64,000 bases of DNA from Bog-473 sp963777485 (GCA_963777485.1 CAVZQP010000002.1:1364001-1428000); one strand, 5' to 3'. Shown: positions 25,590 through 36,129, numbered from the stretch's first letter. Numbers and translations: made by a program. The notes: a model not told the origin generated them from the sequence alone.

Positions 25590-26809
25590 CGAGCGTGACG
25601 AGCGTGGCGGACATGACGGGCGTGCTGCTCGCTTCGATGGTGGGGACCTACATCATCATCGCCGTCGTGGTGATCGTGTTGGCGGCTGCCGCCGGGTCGT
25701 TCTCCGTCGCCCGATCGCGGCGGCGTGGCCGTGGTGCCGCCGGACCGACGACCGAGGCGCCGCCCACGGCGCCGCCGACCCGTCCACCGACGAAACCGAC
25801 CACCAAACCGGCACCGCCCGCTCCTGCTCCCGCACGTCCGGTCGAGGCCGAGGCCGAGGCGCCGGCCGAGCCTGAGCGGGTCGCCGAGCCCGAAGCCCCC
25901 GCTGCGACCTATCGCAGCCGCCTCGGTGGCGTGCGTGGCCTGTTCGGCGGCGCCGTGGCCGCGCTCCGGGCCGGCCGCATCGACCAGGCAACGTGGGACT
26001 CGCTCGAAGAAGCGCTCATCCGGGCCGACGTCGGTGTCGCCACGGCCGAGGCCTTGCTCGGCGAGCTGCGAGCCAAGGTGGAGTCCAAGGAGCTCCGCAG
26101 CGGCGACGACCTGCTCGCCGCGCTCGGCCAGTCCATCCGCGAGCTGCTCGAGACGGCCGACACCCGTGCCCTGCGCTTCGACGGCAAGGAGGGCGCGCCC
26201 GACGTCTGGCTCATCGTTGGCGTGAACGGCGTCGGCAAGACCACGACGATCGGCAAGCTGGCGCGCCGCCAGACCGCCGAAGGCCATTCGGTCCTCCTCG
26301 CGGCCGGCGACACGTTCCGCGCCGCCGCCGCCGACCAGCTCGCCATGTGGGCCGAGCGCACCGGCACCGAGATCGTCAGCGGCGCCGAGGGCGGCGACCC
26401 CTCCGCCATCGTGTTCGACGCCGTGCAGCGCGCCGCCGCCCGGGGCAACGATCTCGTGCTGGCCGACACCGCCGGCCGCCTGCACACGAAGACGAACCTC
26501 GTCGAGGAGCTGAAGAAGATCAGGCGGGTCGCCGATCGCGACCCCGGCAACGTGACCGAGGTGCTGCTCGTGCTGGACGCGACGACCGGTCAGAACGCCC
26601 TGGCGCAGGCGCGCCAGTTCACCGAGGCGGTCGAGGTGACCGGCATCGTGCTCACGAAGCTCGACGGCACGGCCAAGGGTGGCATCGTCATCGCCGTCCA
26701 GCGCGAGCTCGGCTTGCCTGTCAAGCTGGTCGGGCTGGGAGAGGGCCCCGACGACCTCGTGGACTTCGACCCAGACGAATTCGTCGACGCGCTCCTCGCA
26801 GGCGACTGA
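25586..26809 (+). CDS. ftsY: Signal recognition particle receptor FtsY
   Basis: FtsY docks SRP-ribosome complexes at the membrane. The 407 residues start with a transmembrane helix (residues ~12-38, MVGTYIIIAVVVIVLAAAA), then a Pro/Ala/Glu-rich linker, and the NG GTPase domain from ~115: GVNGVGKTTTIGKLA (~213), DTFRAAAADQL, DTAGRLHTKTNLVEEL and TKLDGTAKGG. A true N-terminal membrane anchor is characteristic of some actinobacterial FtsY. GTG 25586 overlaps the smc stop; ATG 25613 is possible. Confidence 0.95.
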   Translation: MTSVTSVADMTGVLLASMVGTYIIIAVVVIVLAAAAGSFSVARSRRRGRGAAGPTTEAPPTAPPTRPPTKPTTKPAPPAPAPARPVEAEAEAPAEPERVAEPEAPAATYRSRLGGVRGLFGGAVAALRAGRIDQATWDSLEEALIRADVGVATAEALLGELRAKVESKELRSGDDLLAALGQSIRELLETADTRALRFDGKEGAPDVWLIVGVNGVGKTTTIGKLARRQTAEGHSVLLAAGDTFRAAAADQLAMWAERTGTEIVSGAEGGDPSAIVFDAVQRAAARGNDLVLADTAGRLHTKTNLVEELKKIRRVADRDPGNVTEVLLVLDATTGQNALAQARQFTEAVEVTGIVLTKLDGTAKGGIVIAVQRELGLPVKLVGLGEGPDDLVDFDPDEFVDALLAGD

Positions 26810-26873
26810 ACCGCCGGCGCCGGGCGCGTCCGCGTTTCGCAGCACGTCCGAGCGGAGCGAGGAGTCCGAGCCG

Positions 26874-27104
26874 ATGACAGAGAAGCAGAAGCGGATCCTG
26901 ACCGTGGCGCTCGTGGTCCACGTGATCATGTTGAGCCTGACCTGGCGTGACCTGAGCCGGCGCCCGGCTGCTGCGGTGCGCGGCAAGAAGGGCATGTGGC
27001 GGCTCGCCTCCCTCCTGAACACGTCGGGGTCGGTCACCTACTGGCTGTTCGGCCGGCGAGCGCAATCCGAGCGCACGCTGGCCCTGGGGGATGCCGAGGC
27101 CTGA
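26874..27104 (+). CDS. Small membrane protein resembling a PLDc_N-type domain
   Basis: A 76-residue protein with one clear hydrophobic helix (residues ~8-24) and a second near SLLNTSGSVTYWLFGRR. The DLSRRPAAAVRGKKGMWRL...YWLFGRR pattern resembles the small PLDc_N membrane domain in actinobacteria. GAGGAG sits ~10 nt before the ATG. It follows ftsY by 64 bp on the same strand. No function known. Confidence 0.6.
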   Translation: MTEKQKRILTVALVVHVIMLSLTWRDLSRRPAAAVRGKKGMWRLASLLNTSGSVTYWLFGRRAQSERTLALGDAEA

Positions 27105-27157
27105 ACGAACCGACCCGTGCGGGGCGGACGATCATCTCCTCGCTCCGCCGACCGGTG

Positions 27158-27952
27158 TCAGTCGTCCGTCCAATGCAGGCCCATCGCGTCACCGAAGCGG
27201 TCGAGCACGGCTCGGTCCCCGTCGATCGACAGCGTGTCATAGTGGCCGCGGTTCCACAGTGCCAGAAAGAGGTCAGTGGCCCGGCCCGACACGGTGCAGT
27301 CGGCTTCGCCCACGACTTCGCCCACGCCCGAGCCCTCGGCGCCGACGCTCGCCGCTGCGCCATCGGGCCCGGTCGTCAGGACCCAGGAGCCGTCGACATC
27401 GGTGCAGACGAAGGCCAGCGAGGCCGGCGCATCGGCTCGCAGCTTGGCGGCGCGCAGCGGCATGAAACCGACGATGAGCTCGTCGACGCCGTCGGCCGCG
27501 ACCTCGGGTGACACCGACGAGAGGTGGTCCGCCGTCCGCCCGGCGGTGAGCTCGGCGTCGACGCGGTGGATCGCGGTCTCGTGCGCCTGCCGGCGGCTCC
27601 AGAACGCCAACGGCGACGGCGCCGTCAGGAACGTCCAGCACTGCAGGTCCGGCGGCGCCGCCTCCAACGCCGATACCAGCGCCAGGTAGCCGGCCTCGAA
27701 CCAGTCGGCGAGCACCTCGTCGCCGGGCCAGCCGCCTGCGATCACCTCGAGACCCTCCGACCGGGGCTCGGTGCGCGCCTCCGCCACGAAGGACGTCGCC
27801 CAGCGATGGATGCCGCCCTGGTGCCGGATCAGGTCACGTGCCACCCACTCGGGACACGTCGGCACGGGCTCGTCCGCTTCCACCGCACGCGCCGCCGCCG
27901 TCATGCGGGCGCCCTCCTGGCGTAGCGAAGCGATCCAGGTGGCGATCTCCAT
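27158..27952 (-). CDS. Maleylpyruvate isomerase family mycothiol-dependent enzyme (DinB-like fold)
   Basis: About 264 residues from ATG 27952. The N-terminus WIASLRQEGARMTAAARAVEADEPVPTCPEWVARDLIRHQGGIHRWA carries the VPTCPxWxxxDLxxHxGxxHxW signature of the MDMPI superfamily, with His residues for metal binding (RHQGGIHRW; HETAIHRVDAE). The C-terminal domain is the usual SCP2-like fold. Members use mycothiol as cofactor, in keeping with the mca gene later in the window. Substrate unknown. It is convergent with the small gene after ftsY. Confidence 0.85.
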   Translation of the reverse strand: MEIATWIASLRQEGARMTAAARAVEADEPVPTCPEWVARDLIRHQGGIHRWATSFVAEARTEPRSEGLEVIAGGWPGDEVLADWFEAGYLALVSALEAAPPDLQCWTFLTAPSPLAFWSRRQAHETAIHRVDAELTAGRTADHLSSVSPEVAADGVDELIVGFMPLRAAKLRADAPASLAFVCTDVDGSWVLTTGPDGAAASVGAEGSGVGEVVGEADCTVSGRATDLFLALWNRGHYDTLSIDGDRAVLDRFGDAMGLHWTDD

Positions 27953-28024
27953 AGGACGAGGAGACCAGCCTGCCACCTTTACTCGCCGGCTTCAGCCGGA
28001 CCCACCCCGCCGAAGTGGCGCCGC

Positions 28025-28621
28025 TCAGCCGATCTTCTGCAGGTCGATCACGAAGACGAGCGTGTCGTTCGCCGCGATGCCGGGCCCGGGCGATTGCGCG
28101 CCATAGCCGAGGCTCGGCGGGATGATGAGCTCGCGCCGCCCGCCGACCTTCATGCCGACGACACCCTTGTCCCACCCGGGAATGACCTGGCCCGCGCCCA
28201 ACGTGAAAGAGAACGGCTGGCTCGTCCACGACGATTGGATCACCTTGCCGCTCGAGTAGGTGGCGAGCACGTATTGCACCGTCACCGAGTCGCCTGTGGC
28301 CGCGGCCTTGCCGGTGCCCTCGATCAGGTCTGCGCTCTCGAGCTTGGTGGGCGGTGTCCCCGACGGCACCGTCACCGTCGGCGCCGCCCCCGCCGTTCCC
28401 GCGGCCGAGCGGTCGGCGGCCGGGATCGCACCGATCGCGTTGAGGGGGCTGCCGGGCGGTGCCGTGACGGTGGTGGACGGCCCGCCGCCGGATCCACCCG
28501 AGGTGGTCGTGGTCGCCGAGCCGGACGTCGACGGCGAGGAACTGCAGGCGGCGAGCCCGAGGGCGCCGGCCAGGACGATGGAAAGCACGAGCGCGCCGGA
28601 GCGCAAGGAGAGGCGTGGCAT
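28025..28621 (-). CDS. FKBP-type peptidyl-prolyl isomerase lipoprotein
   Basis: The 198-residue product has a signal peptide ending in a lipobox (GALGLAAC, Cys at ~27), a Thr/Ser/Gly-rich linker and an FKBP domain from ~100 to the end (GDSVTVQYVLATYSSGKVIQSSW, PFSFTLGAGQVIPGWDKGVVGMKVGG, PPSLGYGAQ, DTLVFVIDL). It should speed proline isomerisation in exported proteins. TACTTT lies 8 nt before the ATG on the minus strand, a leaderless arrangement; it diverges from ffh. Confidence 0.92.
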   Translation of the reverse strand: MPRLSLRSGALVLSIVLAGALGLAACSSSPSTSGSATTTTSGGSGGGPSTTVTAPPGSPLNAIGAIPAADRSAAGTAGAAPTVTVPSGTPPTKLESADLIEGTGKAAATGDSVTVQYVLATYSSGKVIQSSWTSQPFSFTLGAGQVIPGWDKGVVGMKVGGRRELIIPPSLGYGAQSPGPGIAANDTLVFVIDLQKIG

Positions 28622-28682
28622 GGGGCCAGAAAGTAGCCGGTCGCCGCAGCACCGGCAGGGCACCCCACTAACCTGAGACCCC
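28622..28682. promoter_or_regulatory. Divergent promoter region between FKBP and ffh
   Basis: Minus-strand TACTTT (28635-28630) is 8 nt from the FKBP ATG and plus-strand TAACCT (28669-28674) is 8 nt from the ffh ATG. Both genes therefore appear to be transcribed leaderless from one 61-bp interval. Confidence 0.5.
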
Positions 28683-30289
<1,607 letters not shown>

Positions 30290-30293
<4 letters not shown>

Positions 30294-31384
30294 GCGGCGC
30301 CGGCCTTCGCGTCTGCCGCGGCGTCGTTGATCAAGTCGATCACCGCTTCTTCGACGGTGCGGCGGAGGCCGCCGTTCCGGGTGCTCGCTTCGCTCAACGC
30401 CTCTGCCTTCGGCAGTCTCGGGAGCCCCTCAGCGATCGTCTGCCCGTCTTCGAAGCGTTCGATGATCCGGGGGTCGATGTACGCCGAGCGGGCGACCGCC
30501 GGCGTGTTGCCCAGATAGTGGGCGGCCTCCGCAATGGCCGACACGACGGCGTGCCGCGCGTCTCGTTCGCTCTGCGGCGCGTCGTTCTCCGCCAACGCGG
30601 CAGCGGTCAGCACAGTGGCCGACCAGGTGCGGAAGTCCTTGGCCGAGAACTCGTCGCCGCCCGCCGCGTCCTTGATGTAGGCGTTGGTGTCCTCGGCGCG
30701 GACTTCGGTCCAGCGCCCGTCCTCCTTGTAGGCGAACAGGTGCCCGTCACCGGTGCGACGGCGGCGCAGAGATTCGATCACCTTGCGGGCCTTGGCGTCG
30801 CGGATCTCGACGGTGCGCTCGATCGAGCCCTTCGCCGGGTAGCGGAACACCATGGCGCCGTCCCGGACGCGGACGTGCTCCTTGCGCAGGCTGGCCACGC
30901 CGAAGGTCTCGTGCTCCTCGGCGTACTCCTCGCCGCCGACGCGGAACAGTCCGACATCGAGCAGCCGCACGGTCGCGGCGAGCACGCGTGCGCGTCCCAG
31001 CCCGTCCTGCGACAGATTGCGTTCGACGACGGATCGGATCTCGGGCAGGGCGGCGGCGAAGTCCAGCACCCGCTCGAACTTCTCCCGCTCGCGGTGGAGG
31101 CGCCATTCGTCGTGATAGCGGTACTGCCGGCGGCCCGCCGCGTCGGTGCCCAGCGCCTGGATATGGCCGTTGGGCCACGGGCAGATCCACACGTCCGTCC
31201 AGGCCGGCGGCACGGCCAGGGCCCGGATGCGCTCCAGCGTCTTGCGGTCCTTGACCGGACGGCCGTTCGCGTAGGCGTAGCTGAAGCCCTTGCCGCGGCG
31301 GCGCCTCGTGATGCCGGCCTCGTCGACGTGCGAGCGTCGGAGCCGCATCAGGATGTGCCCTGGGCCTTCATGCCCAGGTTGCAT
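30290..31384 (-). CDS. DNA topoisomerase IB (poxvirus/bacterial type)
   Basis: A 364-residue type IB topoisomerase that relaxes supercoils through a 3'-phosphotyrosine. The N-terminal domain has [12 protein letters not shown] and [23 protein letters not shown]; the catalytic domain has RxxK-type residues ([21 protein letters not shown]), the [10 protein letters not shown] motif and the active-site Tyr in [11 protein letters not shown] (residue ~305). ATG 31348 ([12 protein letters not shown]) is the likely alternative start. It is oriented against ffh (4-bp overlap of 3' ends) and sits between ffh and rpsP, so it interrupts that run. Confidence 0.92.
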
Positions 31385-31642
31385 ACCCGCCGGCGCTCGG
31401 CGTTACCCCCCTGGGGCGCCCGTGTGGGTGCTGTGGTGGGTCTGTGGTGGGTGGCCCGTGCAGGCGGCGCCGGGCCGTCGTGGGCCTCCGGGAGGGGTCC
31501 GGCGGAGGGGGGAGGCCGGCCACCCCTCCCATCTGGCACAATGGTCGCCCTGGCGCGTCCGTCGATGCGCCGGCCCCCGGGAAAACCTCGGAATGCGAAG
31601 CCTCGGGGACCTGGACATTCGAAGCGTGGAAGGACTCAGTAC

Positions 31643-31927
31643 GTGGCAGTGAAGCTCCGCCTGGTGCGGATGGGCAAGAAGAAGCAGCCGACCTACCGGG
31701 TCGTGGCGGCCGACAGCCGGTCGCCCCGTGACGGCCGGTTCCTCGAGATCGTCGGCACCTACGCCCCCCGGGGCGCCTCGAGGGCCGAGCCCGACGCCGT
31801 GATTGAGATCGACAACGAGAAGGCCGTGAAGTGGCTGGTGAACGGCGCCCAGCCGACCGAGCGGGTGGAGCGGCTCTTGAAGACCAGTGGCGCCTGGGAC
31901 GAGTTCTCGGCCGCCAAGGCGAAGTGA
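31643..31927 (+). CDS. rpsP: 30S ribosomal protein S16
   Basis: The ~94-residue product starts at GTG 31643 with [34 protein letters not shown], the S16 signature, and continues through VGTYAPRG and the [21 protein letters not shown]-terminal half. GGAAGGA lies ~9 nt upstream as the ribosome site. It opens the rpsP-KH-rimM-trmD-rplS translation operon. The 258 bp before it contain no gene; a CACAAT stretch (~31538) may be the -10. Confidence 0.95.
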   Translation: MAVKLRLVRMGKKKQPTYRVVAADSRSPRDGRFLEIVGTYAPRGASRAEPDAVIEIDNEKAVKWLVNGAQPTERVERLLKTSGAWDEFSAAKAK

Positions 31928-31934
31928 GGAACCG

Positions 31935-32402
31935 GTGACGGATCTCTACGAGGCGGGTGACATCAATCAAGTCGGGGGCGGGGGTTCGGCCGGCGCTGAC
32001 GACGAGTACGACGACGACATCGACGAGACCGATGGCATCGAGGACCTGGACGACGGGGACGACCTCGAGGACGTTGACGACGGCGACGAGGACGACGTGG
32101 ACGAGGTCGCCGGCGAGGGCAACCGGGTCGGCGTGGGCAACGAGCGGACCGCGTTGGACGGGGGCACGCCGCTGTCGGTGCTGACGTATCTCGCCAAGTC
32201 GCTGTCCAACGACCCCGAGGCCGTGGAGATCGAGACCGAGGAGCGCCGGAACGGCCTGCGGTTGAACCTGCACGTCGCGCCGGAGGACATGGGCCGGGTC
32301 ATCGGCCGCCGGGGCCGCACGGCCCAGGCCATCCGCACGATGGTCAACGTGGCCGGCGCCAAGGACGGCGTCCAAGCCAGCGTGGACATCGTCGACGACT
32401 GA
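31935..32402 (+). CDS. khpA: KH-domain RNA-binding protein (KhpA-like) with acidic N-terminal extension
   Basis: The last ~80 of 155 residues are the small KH protein always found between rpsP and rimM (TPLSVLTYLAKSLSNDPEAV ... GRVIGRRGRTAQAIRTMV, with the GxxG loop). KhpA binds RNA and, with KhpB, affects cell envelope growth in other bacteria. The first ~75 residues are unusual: mostly Asp, Glu and Gly (for example EDLDDGDDLEDVDDGDEDD). GTG 31935 follows a GAGG ribosome site; starting later would omit the acidic part, but no good start was seen closer to the KH domain. Confidence 0.88.
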   Translation: MTDLYEAGDINQVGGGGSAGADDEYDDDIDETDGIEDLDDGDDLEDVDDGDEDDVDEVAGEGNRVGVGNERTALDGGTPLSVLTYLAKSLSNDPEAVEIETEERRNGLRLNLHVAPEDMGRVIGRRGRTAQAIRTMVNVAGAKDGVQASVDIVDD

Positions 32403-32466
32403 GACTGTCGGGCCCACGGACGAGCCCGGGGCCGAGCCCACGGACGATCCCACGGACCTCCTCAAG

Positions 32467-32934
32467 ATCGGCCGGATCACCAAGCCCCACGGACTTCGTG
32501 GCGAGGTCATCGTCCAGCTCTGGACCGACCAGTTAGACCGCTTGCGCCCGGGGACCGTCCTGTCGTCGCCGTCGGGACCGCTGTCGGTCGTCTCGTCGAG
32601 CCCGGGGCCAGGAGGCCAGGGCGGCGACCGTTATATCGTCACGTTCGCCGAGTGCGCCGACCGCGCCGCGGCGGACCGGTTGCGCGGAGTGGAACTCTCG
32701 GCCGAGGGGCTGGACCAACCCGGGACGTTGTGGGTGCACGAGCTCGTTGGTGCCGTGGTTCGTGACGTGGATGGCACCGAGTTGGGGATTGTGGCGGCCG
32801 TGGAGGCGAACCCTGCAAGCGACCTGATGGTGTTGGAGTCCGGCGGGTTGATCCCGGTGCACTTCGTGACGGGCCACGACGCGGGCGCGGGGACGGTGGA
32901 CGTCGACATCCCCGAGGGGTTGCTGGACCTGTGA
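32467..32934 (+). CDS. rimM: Ribosome maturation factor RimM, start codon unclear
   Basis: RimM binds S19 and assists 30S head maturation. The frame gives LLKIGRITKPHGLRGEVIVQLWTDQ, the RimM N-domain core, and then the PRC-barrel part (GTLWVHELVGAVVRDVDGTELGIV ... GGLIPVHFV). Back from this core to the in-frame stop near 32260 there is no ATG, GTG or TTG; the first canonical start is TTG 32542, which would delete the conserved core. I place the start at ATC 32467 as a placeholder. A non-canonical start or a sequence error near the KH stop could explain it. Confidence 0.8.
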   Translation: MGRITKPHGLRGEVIVQLWTDQLDRLRPGTVLSSPSGPLSVVSSSPGPGGQGGDRYIVTFAECADRAAADRLRGVELSAEGLDQPGTLWVHELVGAVVRDVDGTELGIVAAVEANPASDLMVLESGGLIPVHFVTGHDAGAGTVDVDIPEGLLDL

Positions 32935-32938
32935 GCAC

Positions 32939-33733
32939 GTGGTGAGGGTCGACGTCTTCACGATCTTCCCCGACGTGGTCGCCGGCTACTGCGGCGCCTC
33001 GATCCTGGGGCGTGCCGTCGAGGGCGGCGCGTTGGACGTGCGCGTGCACGACCTGCGCCAGGGGGCGTCGGACGCCCGGCGCTCGGTCGACGATTCGCCG
33101 TTCGGCGGCGGCGCCGGCATGGTCCTCATGCCCGAGCCGTTGTTCCGCAGCGTCGAGGCGGTGCCGGACCTGCCCCGTCCGCTGTTCCTGCTGACACCGG
33201 GGGGCCGCCGCTTCGATCAGTCGTTCGCGGCCGAGCTGGCGGCGCTGGCCGACGGGCCCTCCGGCGGGTTCTCACTGCTGTGCGGCCGCTACGAGGGCGT
33301 CGACCAGCGGGTGGCCGACAACCTGGTCGACGACGAGCTCTCCGTGGGCGACTTCGTGCTGGCGGGCGGGGAGCTGGGGGCGCTGGTGGTGATCGAGGCT
33401 GTGGCCCGGTTGCGGCCGGAGGTGCTCGGCAACGAGGACTCGGCGGCGGACGAGTCCTTCTCGGCCGGGTTGCTCGAGTACCCGCAGTACACGCGACCGG
33501 CCTCGTTCCGTGGATGGGAGGTCCCCGCCGTGCTGCGGTCCGGCGATCACGGGGCGGTCGCCGCCTGGCGGCGGACCCAGGCGTTGCTGCGCACGGCGGC
33601 GCGGCGGCCTGACCTACTGGAGCACCTGGTGAGGGCGTCGGCACTGTCGGATGACGACGTGCGGGCGTTGGCCGAGCACGGCTACGATGTTCCGTCCGGC
33701 TCGGATCGGGTGGATCCCACCCAACCGGCCTGA
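32939..33733 (+). CDS. trmD: tRNA (guanine-N1)-methyltransferase
   Basis: TrmD makes m1G37 in tRNAs reading CCN and CUN/CGG codons, which prevents frameshifting. The 264-residue SPOUT enzyme begins VRVDVFTIFPDVV and shows DDSPFGGGAGMVL, the trefoil-knot segment LLCGRYEGVDQRVADNLVDDELSVGDFVLAGGE and the C-terminal PQYTRPASFRGWEVPAVLRSGDH. GTG 32939 is the start; GTG 32942 is adjacent. It lies 4 bp after rimM. Confidence 0.96.
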   Translation: MVRVDVFTIFPDVVAGYCGASILGRAVEGGALDVRVHDLRQGASDARRSVDDSPFGGGAGMVLMPEPLFRSVEAVPDLPRPLFLLTPGGRRFDQSFAAELAALADGPSGGFSLLCGRYEGVDQRVADNLVDDELSVGDFVLAGGELGALVVIEAVARLRPEVLGNEDSAADESFSAGLLEYPQYTRPASFRGWEVPAVLRSGDHGAVAAWRRTQALLRTAARRPDLLEHLVRASALSDDDVRALAEHGYDVPSGSDRVDPTQPA

Positions 33734-33757
33734 CCTGATCTCGAAGGAACGCTTGTC

Positions 33758-34333
33758 ATGCAACCGACTGACACCATCGACCGCGACAGCCTGCGCTCGG
33801 ACATCCCCGATTTCCGCGCCGGCGACACCGTCAAGGTGCACGTGCGGGTCGTCGAGGGCAACCGGGAGCGGGTGCAGGTGTTCCAGGGCGCGGTGATGCG
33901 GCGCCAGGGCGGCGGGGTGCAGGAGACGTTCACCGTGCGCAAGGTGTCGTTCGGCGTCGGGGTCGAGCGGACCTTCCCGGTGCACTCGCCGACGATCGCC
34001 AAGATCGAGGTCACGACGCTGGGCGATGTCCGGCGCGCCAAGCTGTACTACCTGCGTGAGCGACATGGGAAGGCGGCCAAGATCAAGGAGAAGCGTGGAG
34101 GGCGCGGGACGAAGGCCGCGGCCTATGCGGCCGCCGTCAAGGCGGAGGCTTCCGACGAGGTGGATGAGGTCGAGGTCGGCGAGGTCGAGGTCGACGAGGT
34201 CGAGGACCTGACGCTCGACGACGTCGAGTTGGCCGACGGCGACGAGGCGCTGGAGGCCGAGGCCGACGACGAGGTTGTCGACGAGGCGGGCGAGGATGAG
34301 GGCGAGGCTGCCGAGGAGGCTGCCGACGCGTAG
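33758..34333 (+). CDS. rplS: 50S ribosomal protein L19 with long acidic C-terminal tail
   Basis: Residues ~1-115 are a complete L19 ([70 protein letters not shown]). The remaining ~75 residues are almost only Glu, Asp, Ala and Val ([18 protein letters not shown] and similar). Family members normally end near residue 115-120. The matching acidic extension on the KH protein two genes upstream is notable. Location: bridge region at the 30S-50S interface. Confidence 0.94.
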   Translation: MQPTDTIDRDSLRSDIPDFRAGDTVKVHVRVVEGNRERVQVFQGAVMRRQGGGVQETFTVRKVSFGVGVERTFPVHSPTIAKIEVTTLGDVRRAKLYYLRERHGKAAKIKEKRGGRGTKAAAYAAAVKAEASDEVDEVEVGEVEVDEVEDLTLDDVELADGDEALEAEADDEVVDEAGEDEGEAAEEAADA

Positions 34334-34342
34334 GGCCGTCGC

Positions 34343-34654
34343 ATGAGCGAGGAGGACCTCGAGCGGTACGAGTCCGAGATCGAACTCGGCCTCGTCCAGG
34401 AGTATCGGGCGGTCCTGCCGGTCTTCGCTTATGTGATCGAGACGGAGCGGCGTTTCTACCTGGCGAACGAGGTGTCGTTGAAGGTGCGCGCCGACACGAC
34501 GCCGGCGTGTATCGAGGTGGAGCTTCGAGATGCCTGGGTGTGGGACATGTACCGCCCTGCCCGCTTCGTGCCCGAAGTGCGGGTGGTCACGTTCCGTGAC
34601 GTGAACGTCGAGCGCCTGCCGGAACAGGAGCTTTCCGGCGGGGTCTCCGTCTGA
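34343..34654 (+). CDS. DUF2469 family protein
   Basis: The 103-residue protein is a close match to the actinobacterial DUF2469 family: SEEDLERYESEIELGLVQEYR at the start, VIETERRFYLANEVSLKVR, and the diagnostic DAWVWDMYRPARFVPEVRVVTFRDVNVE. Homologues in mycobacteria sit in the same rplS/rnhB/yraN neighbourhood. No biochemical function is established. It starts 9 bp after rplS and should be co-transcribed with it. Confidence 0.92.
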   Translation: MSEEDLERYESEIELGLVQEYRAVLPVFAYVIETERRFYLANEVSLKVRADTTPACIEVELRDAWVWDMYRPARFVPEVRVVTFRDVNVERLPEQELSGGVSV

Positions 34655-34685
34655 GGCCGGCCTGCCTGAACTTTGTCGCGCGTTG

Positions 34686-35084
34686 ATGAACTCGGTTCGA
34701 CGGCGACCATTCTCCGGGGTGAGCCACAGGAACCGCCGGATTGCGCTGGGCCACAGGGGCGAAGACTGGGCCGCAGAGTGGTACGTCGACAACGGCTACG
34801 AGATCGTGGCGCGCAATTGGCGCTGTGCCGAGGGTGAGATCGACCTGCTGTGCACGCAGGTCAACCCGCCAGGCTGCGTGACACTCGTCGTCTGCGAGGT
34901 GAAGGCTCGGACGTCGAACACCCGAGGCCACCCGCTGGAAGCCGTGACTCCCGCCAAGCAGCAGCGCCTGCGTCGGTTGGCGACGGCATACCTGCAGAGC
35001 CAGGACGTCTACTACGACCACCTCCGCTTCGACGTCGTGGCGGTGACCGGGCAGGCGCTCCACGTCGTGGAAAGTGCGTTCTAG
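34686..35084 (+). CDS. yraN: YraN/UPF0102 family nuclease-fold protein
   Basis: About 132 residues with the restriction-endonuclease-like core: LGHRGEDWAAEWYVDNGYEIVARNWRC, the catalytic-type GEIDLL and VVCEVKARTS (E-x-K), and QQRLRRLATAYL. This family is nearly universal and adjoins rnhB or comM loci; its role is unclear, with an endonuclease or Holliday-junction role suspected from the fold. ATG 34686 is preferred; TTG 34683 directly precedes it. Confidence 0.9.
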   Translation: MNSVRRRPFSGVSHRNRRIALGHRGEDWAAEWYVDNGYEIVARNWRCAEGEIDLLCTQVNPPGCVTLVVCEVKARTSNTRGHPLEAVTPAKQQRLRRLATAYLQSQDVYYDHLRFDVVAVTGQALHVVESAF

Positions 35085-35111
35085 GAGGTCGGAGGCGTAG
35101 GGTCGGTCTCC

Positions 35112-35894
35112 ATGGAGACCCTTCTCGTCGAGCGCAAAGACGGTGTCGTCACCGTCACGATGAACCGACCCGAACGCAAGAACGCGGCCAACGGCCGGAT
35201 GCTGGTGGAGCTGCGGGAGATCTTCGAGGAGATCGAGGACAGCCCCGATGACCGGGTGATGGTCTTGACGGGCGCCGGCGGTGCCTTCTGCTCGGGAGCG
35301 GATCTCGGTGATTCGCAGGGTCCCACCAACGACCCCTCGCGGTCGGGCCTGTCGCGGATGCGCCGGTTGGGTGACGTGGCGCTGGCCCTGCACCACATCA
35401 GCAAGCCGACGATCGCGAAGGTCGACGGCGTGGCGGTGGGCGCCGGGTTCTCGTTGGCGCTCGGGTGTGACCTCGTGTGCTGCACCGAGCAGGCCCGCTT
35501 GTCGATGATCTTCGCCAAGCGCGGGCTCTCTTTGGACAATGGCGCCTCCTGGCTGTTGCCCCGGCTCATCGGCATGGCCCGCGCCAAAGAGGTCGCCTTG
35601 TTCGGGGACATGTGGAGCGCGGAGGAGGCTCTGGCCATCGGCCTCGTCAATCGAGTGCTCCCCGTGTCCGAAGTCGACGCTTTCGTGGAGGACTGGGCCC
35701 GGCGTCTGGCGGAGGGGCCGCCCCTCGCGTTGTCCATGACGAAGTCGCTGCTCCACGCTTCGTCCAACGCCTCTATGGAGCAGGCGGTGGAGGACGAAGC
35801 CCGGTGCCAGGCCCTCAATTTCTCGAGCGTGGACACCGCCGAGGCCATGGCCGCCTTCAAGGAGAAGCGGGAGCCCAGTTTCATCGGCCGGTAA
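35112..35894 (+). CDS. Enoyl-CoA hydratase/isomerase family protein
   Basis: The 260 residues follow the crotonase fold: TMNRPERKNAANGRML, the first oxyanion segment VLTGAGGAFCSGADLGD, VDGVAVGAGFSLALGCDLVCC with the second oxyanion Gly, and the KRGLSLDNGASWLLPRLIG region, where a catalytic Glu is replaced by the SLD sequence. It probably acts on an acyl-CoA, but the exact reaction is not defined. TAGGGT 8 nt before the ATG indicates a leaderless mRNA. Confidence 0.88.
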   Translation: METLLVERKDGVVTVTMNRPERKNAANGRMLVELREIFEEIEDSPDDRVMVLTGAGGAFCSGADLGDSQGPTNDPSRSGLSRMRRLGDVALALHHISKPTIAKVDGVAVGAGFSLALGCDLVCCTEQARLSMIFAKRGLSLDNGASWLLPRLIGMARAKEVALFGDMWSAEEALAIGLVNRVLPVSEVDAFVEDWARRLAEGPPLALSMTKSLLHASSNASMEQAVEDEARCQALNFSSVDTAEAMAAFKEKREPSFIGR

Positions 35895-35906
35895 TAAGGT
35901 GGAGCT

Positions 35907-36116
35907 GTGCTCAACGGTGTTCAGGGGATGATCGGGGATACCGCCCTGGTGACCAAGGCCATTGACGGCGCGCATCACCCCGGGCGGATCCGGGCCAGGG
36001 GCGAAGAGTGGCTGGCAATCCCTCTGGACCCCGAAGCCTGTATCGCCGTCGGGACCGACGTCGTTGTTGCCGACGTCGAGCGAGGGCTGCTCGTCGTCTA
36101 CGCCACCGACACCTAG
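35907..36116 (+). CDS. Short NfeD-type OB-fold protein
   Basis: The 69 residues match the C-terminal beta-barrel of NfeD proteins (GDTALVTKAI ... GRIRARGEEWLAIPLDPE ... GTDVVVADVERGLLVV). There are no transmembrane helices, so this is the soluble short form. NfeD genes pair with SPFH/slipin genes, and the slipin gene follows 13 bp later; the two probably assemble together at the membrane. GTG 35907 has an AAGGTGGAG stretch directly upstream. Confidence 0.8.
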   Translation: MLNGVQGMIGDTALVTKAIDGAHHPGRIRARGEEWLAIPLDPEACIAVGTDVVVADVERGLLVVYATDT

Positions 36117-36129
36117 AAAAGAGGCGCCC

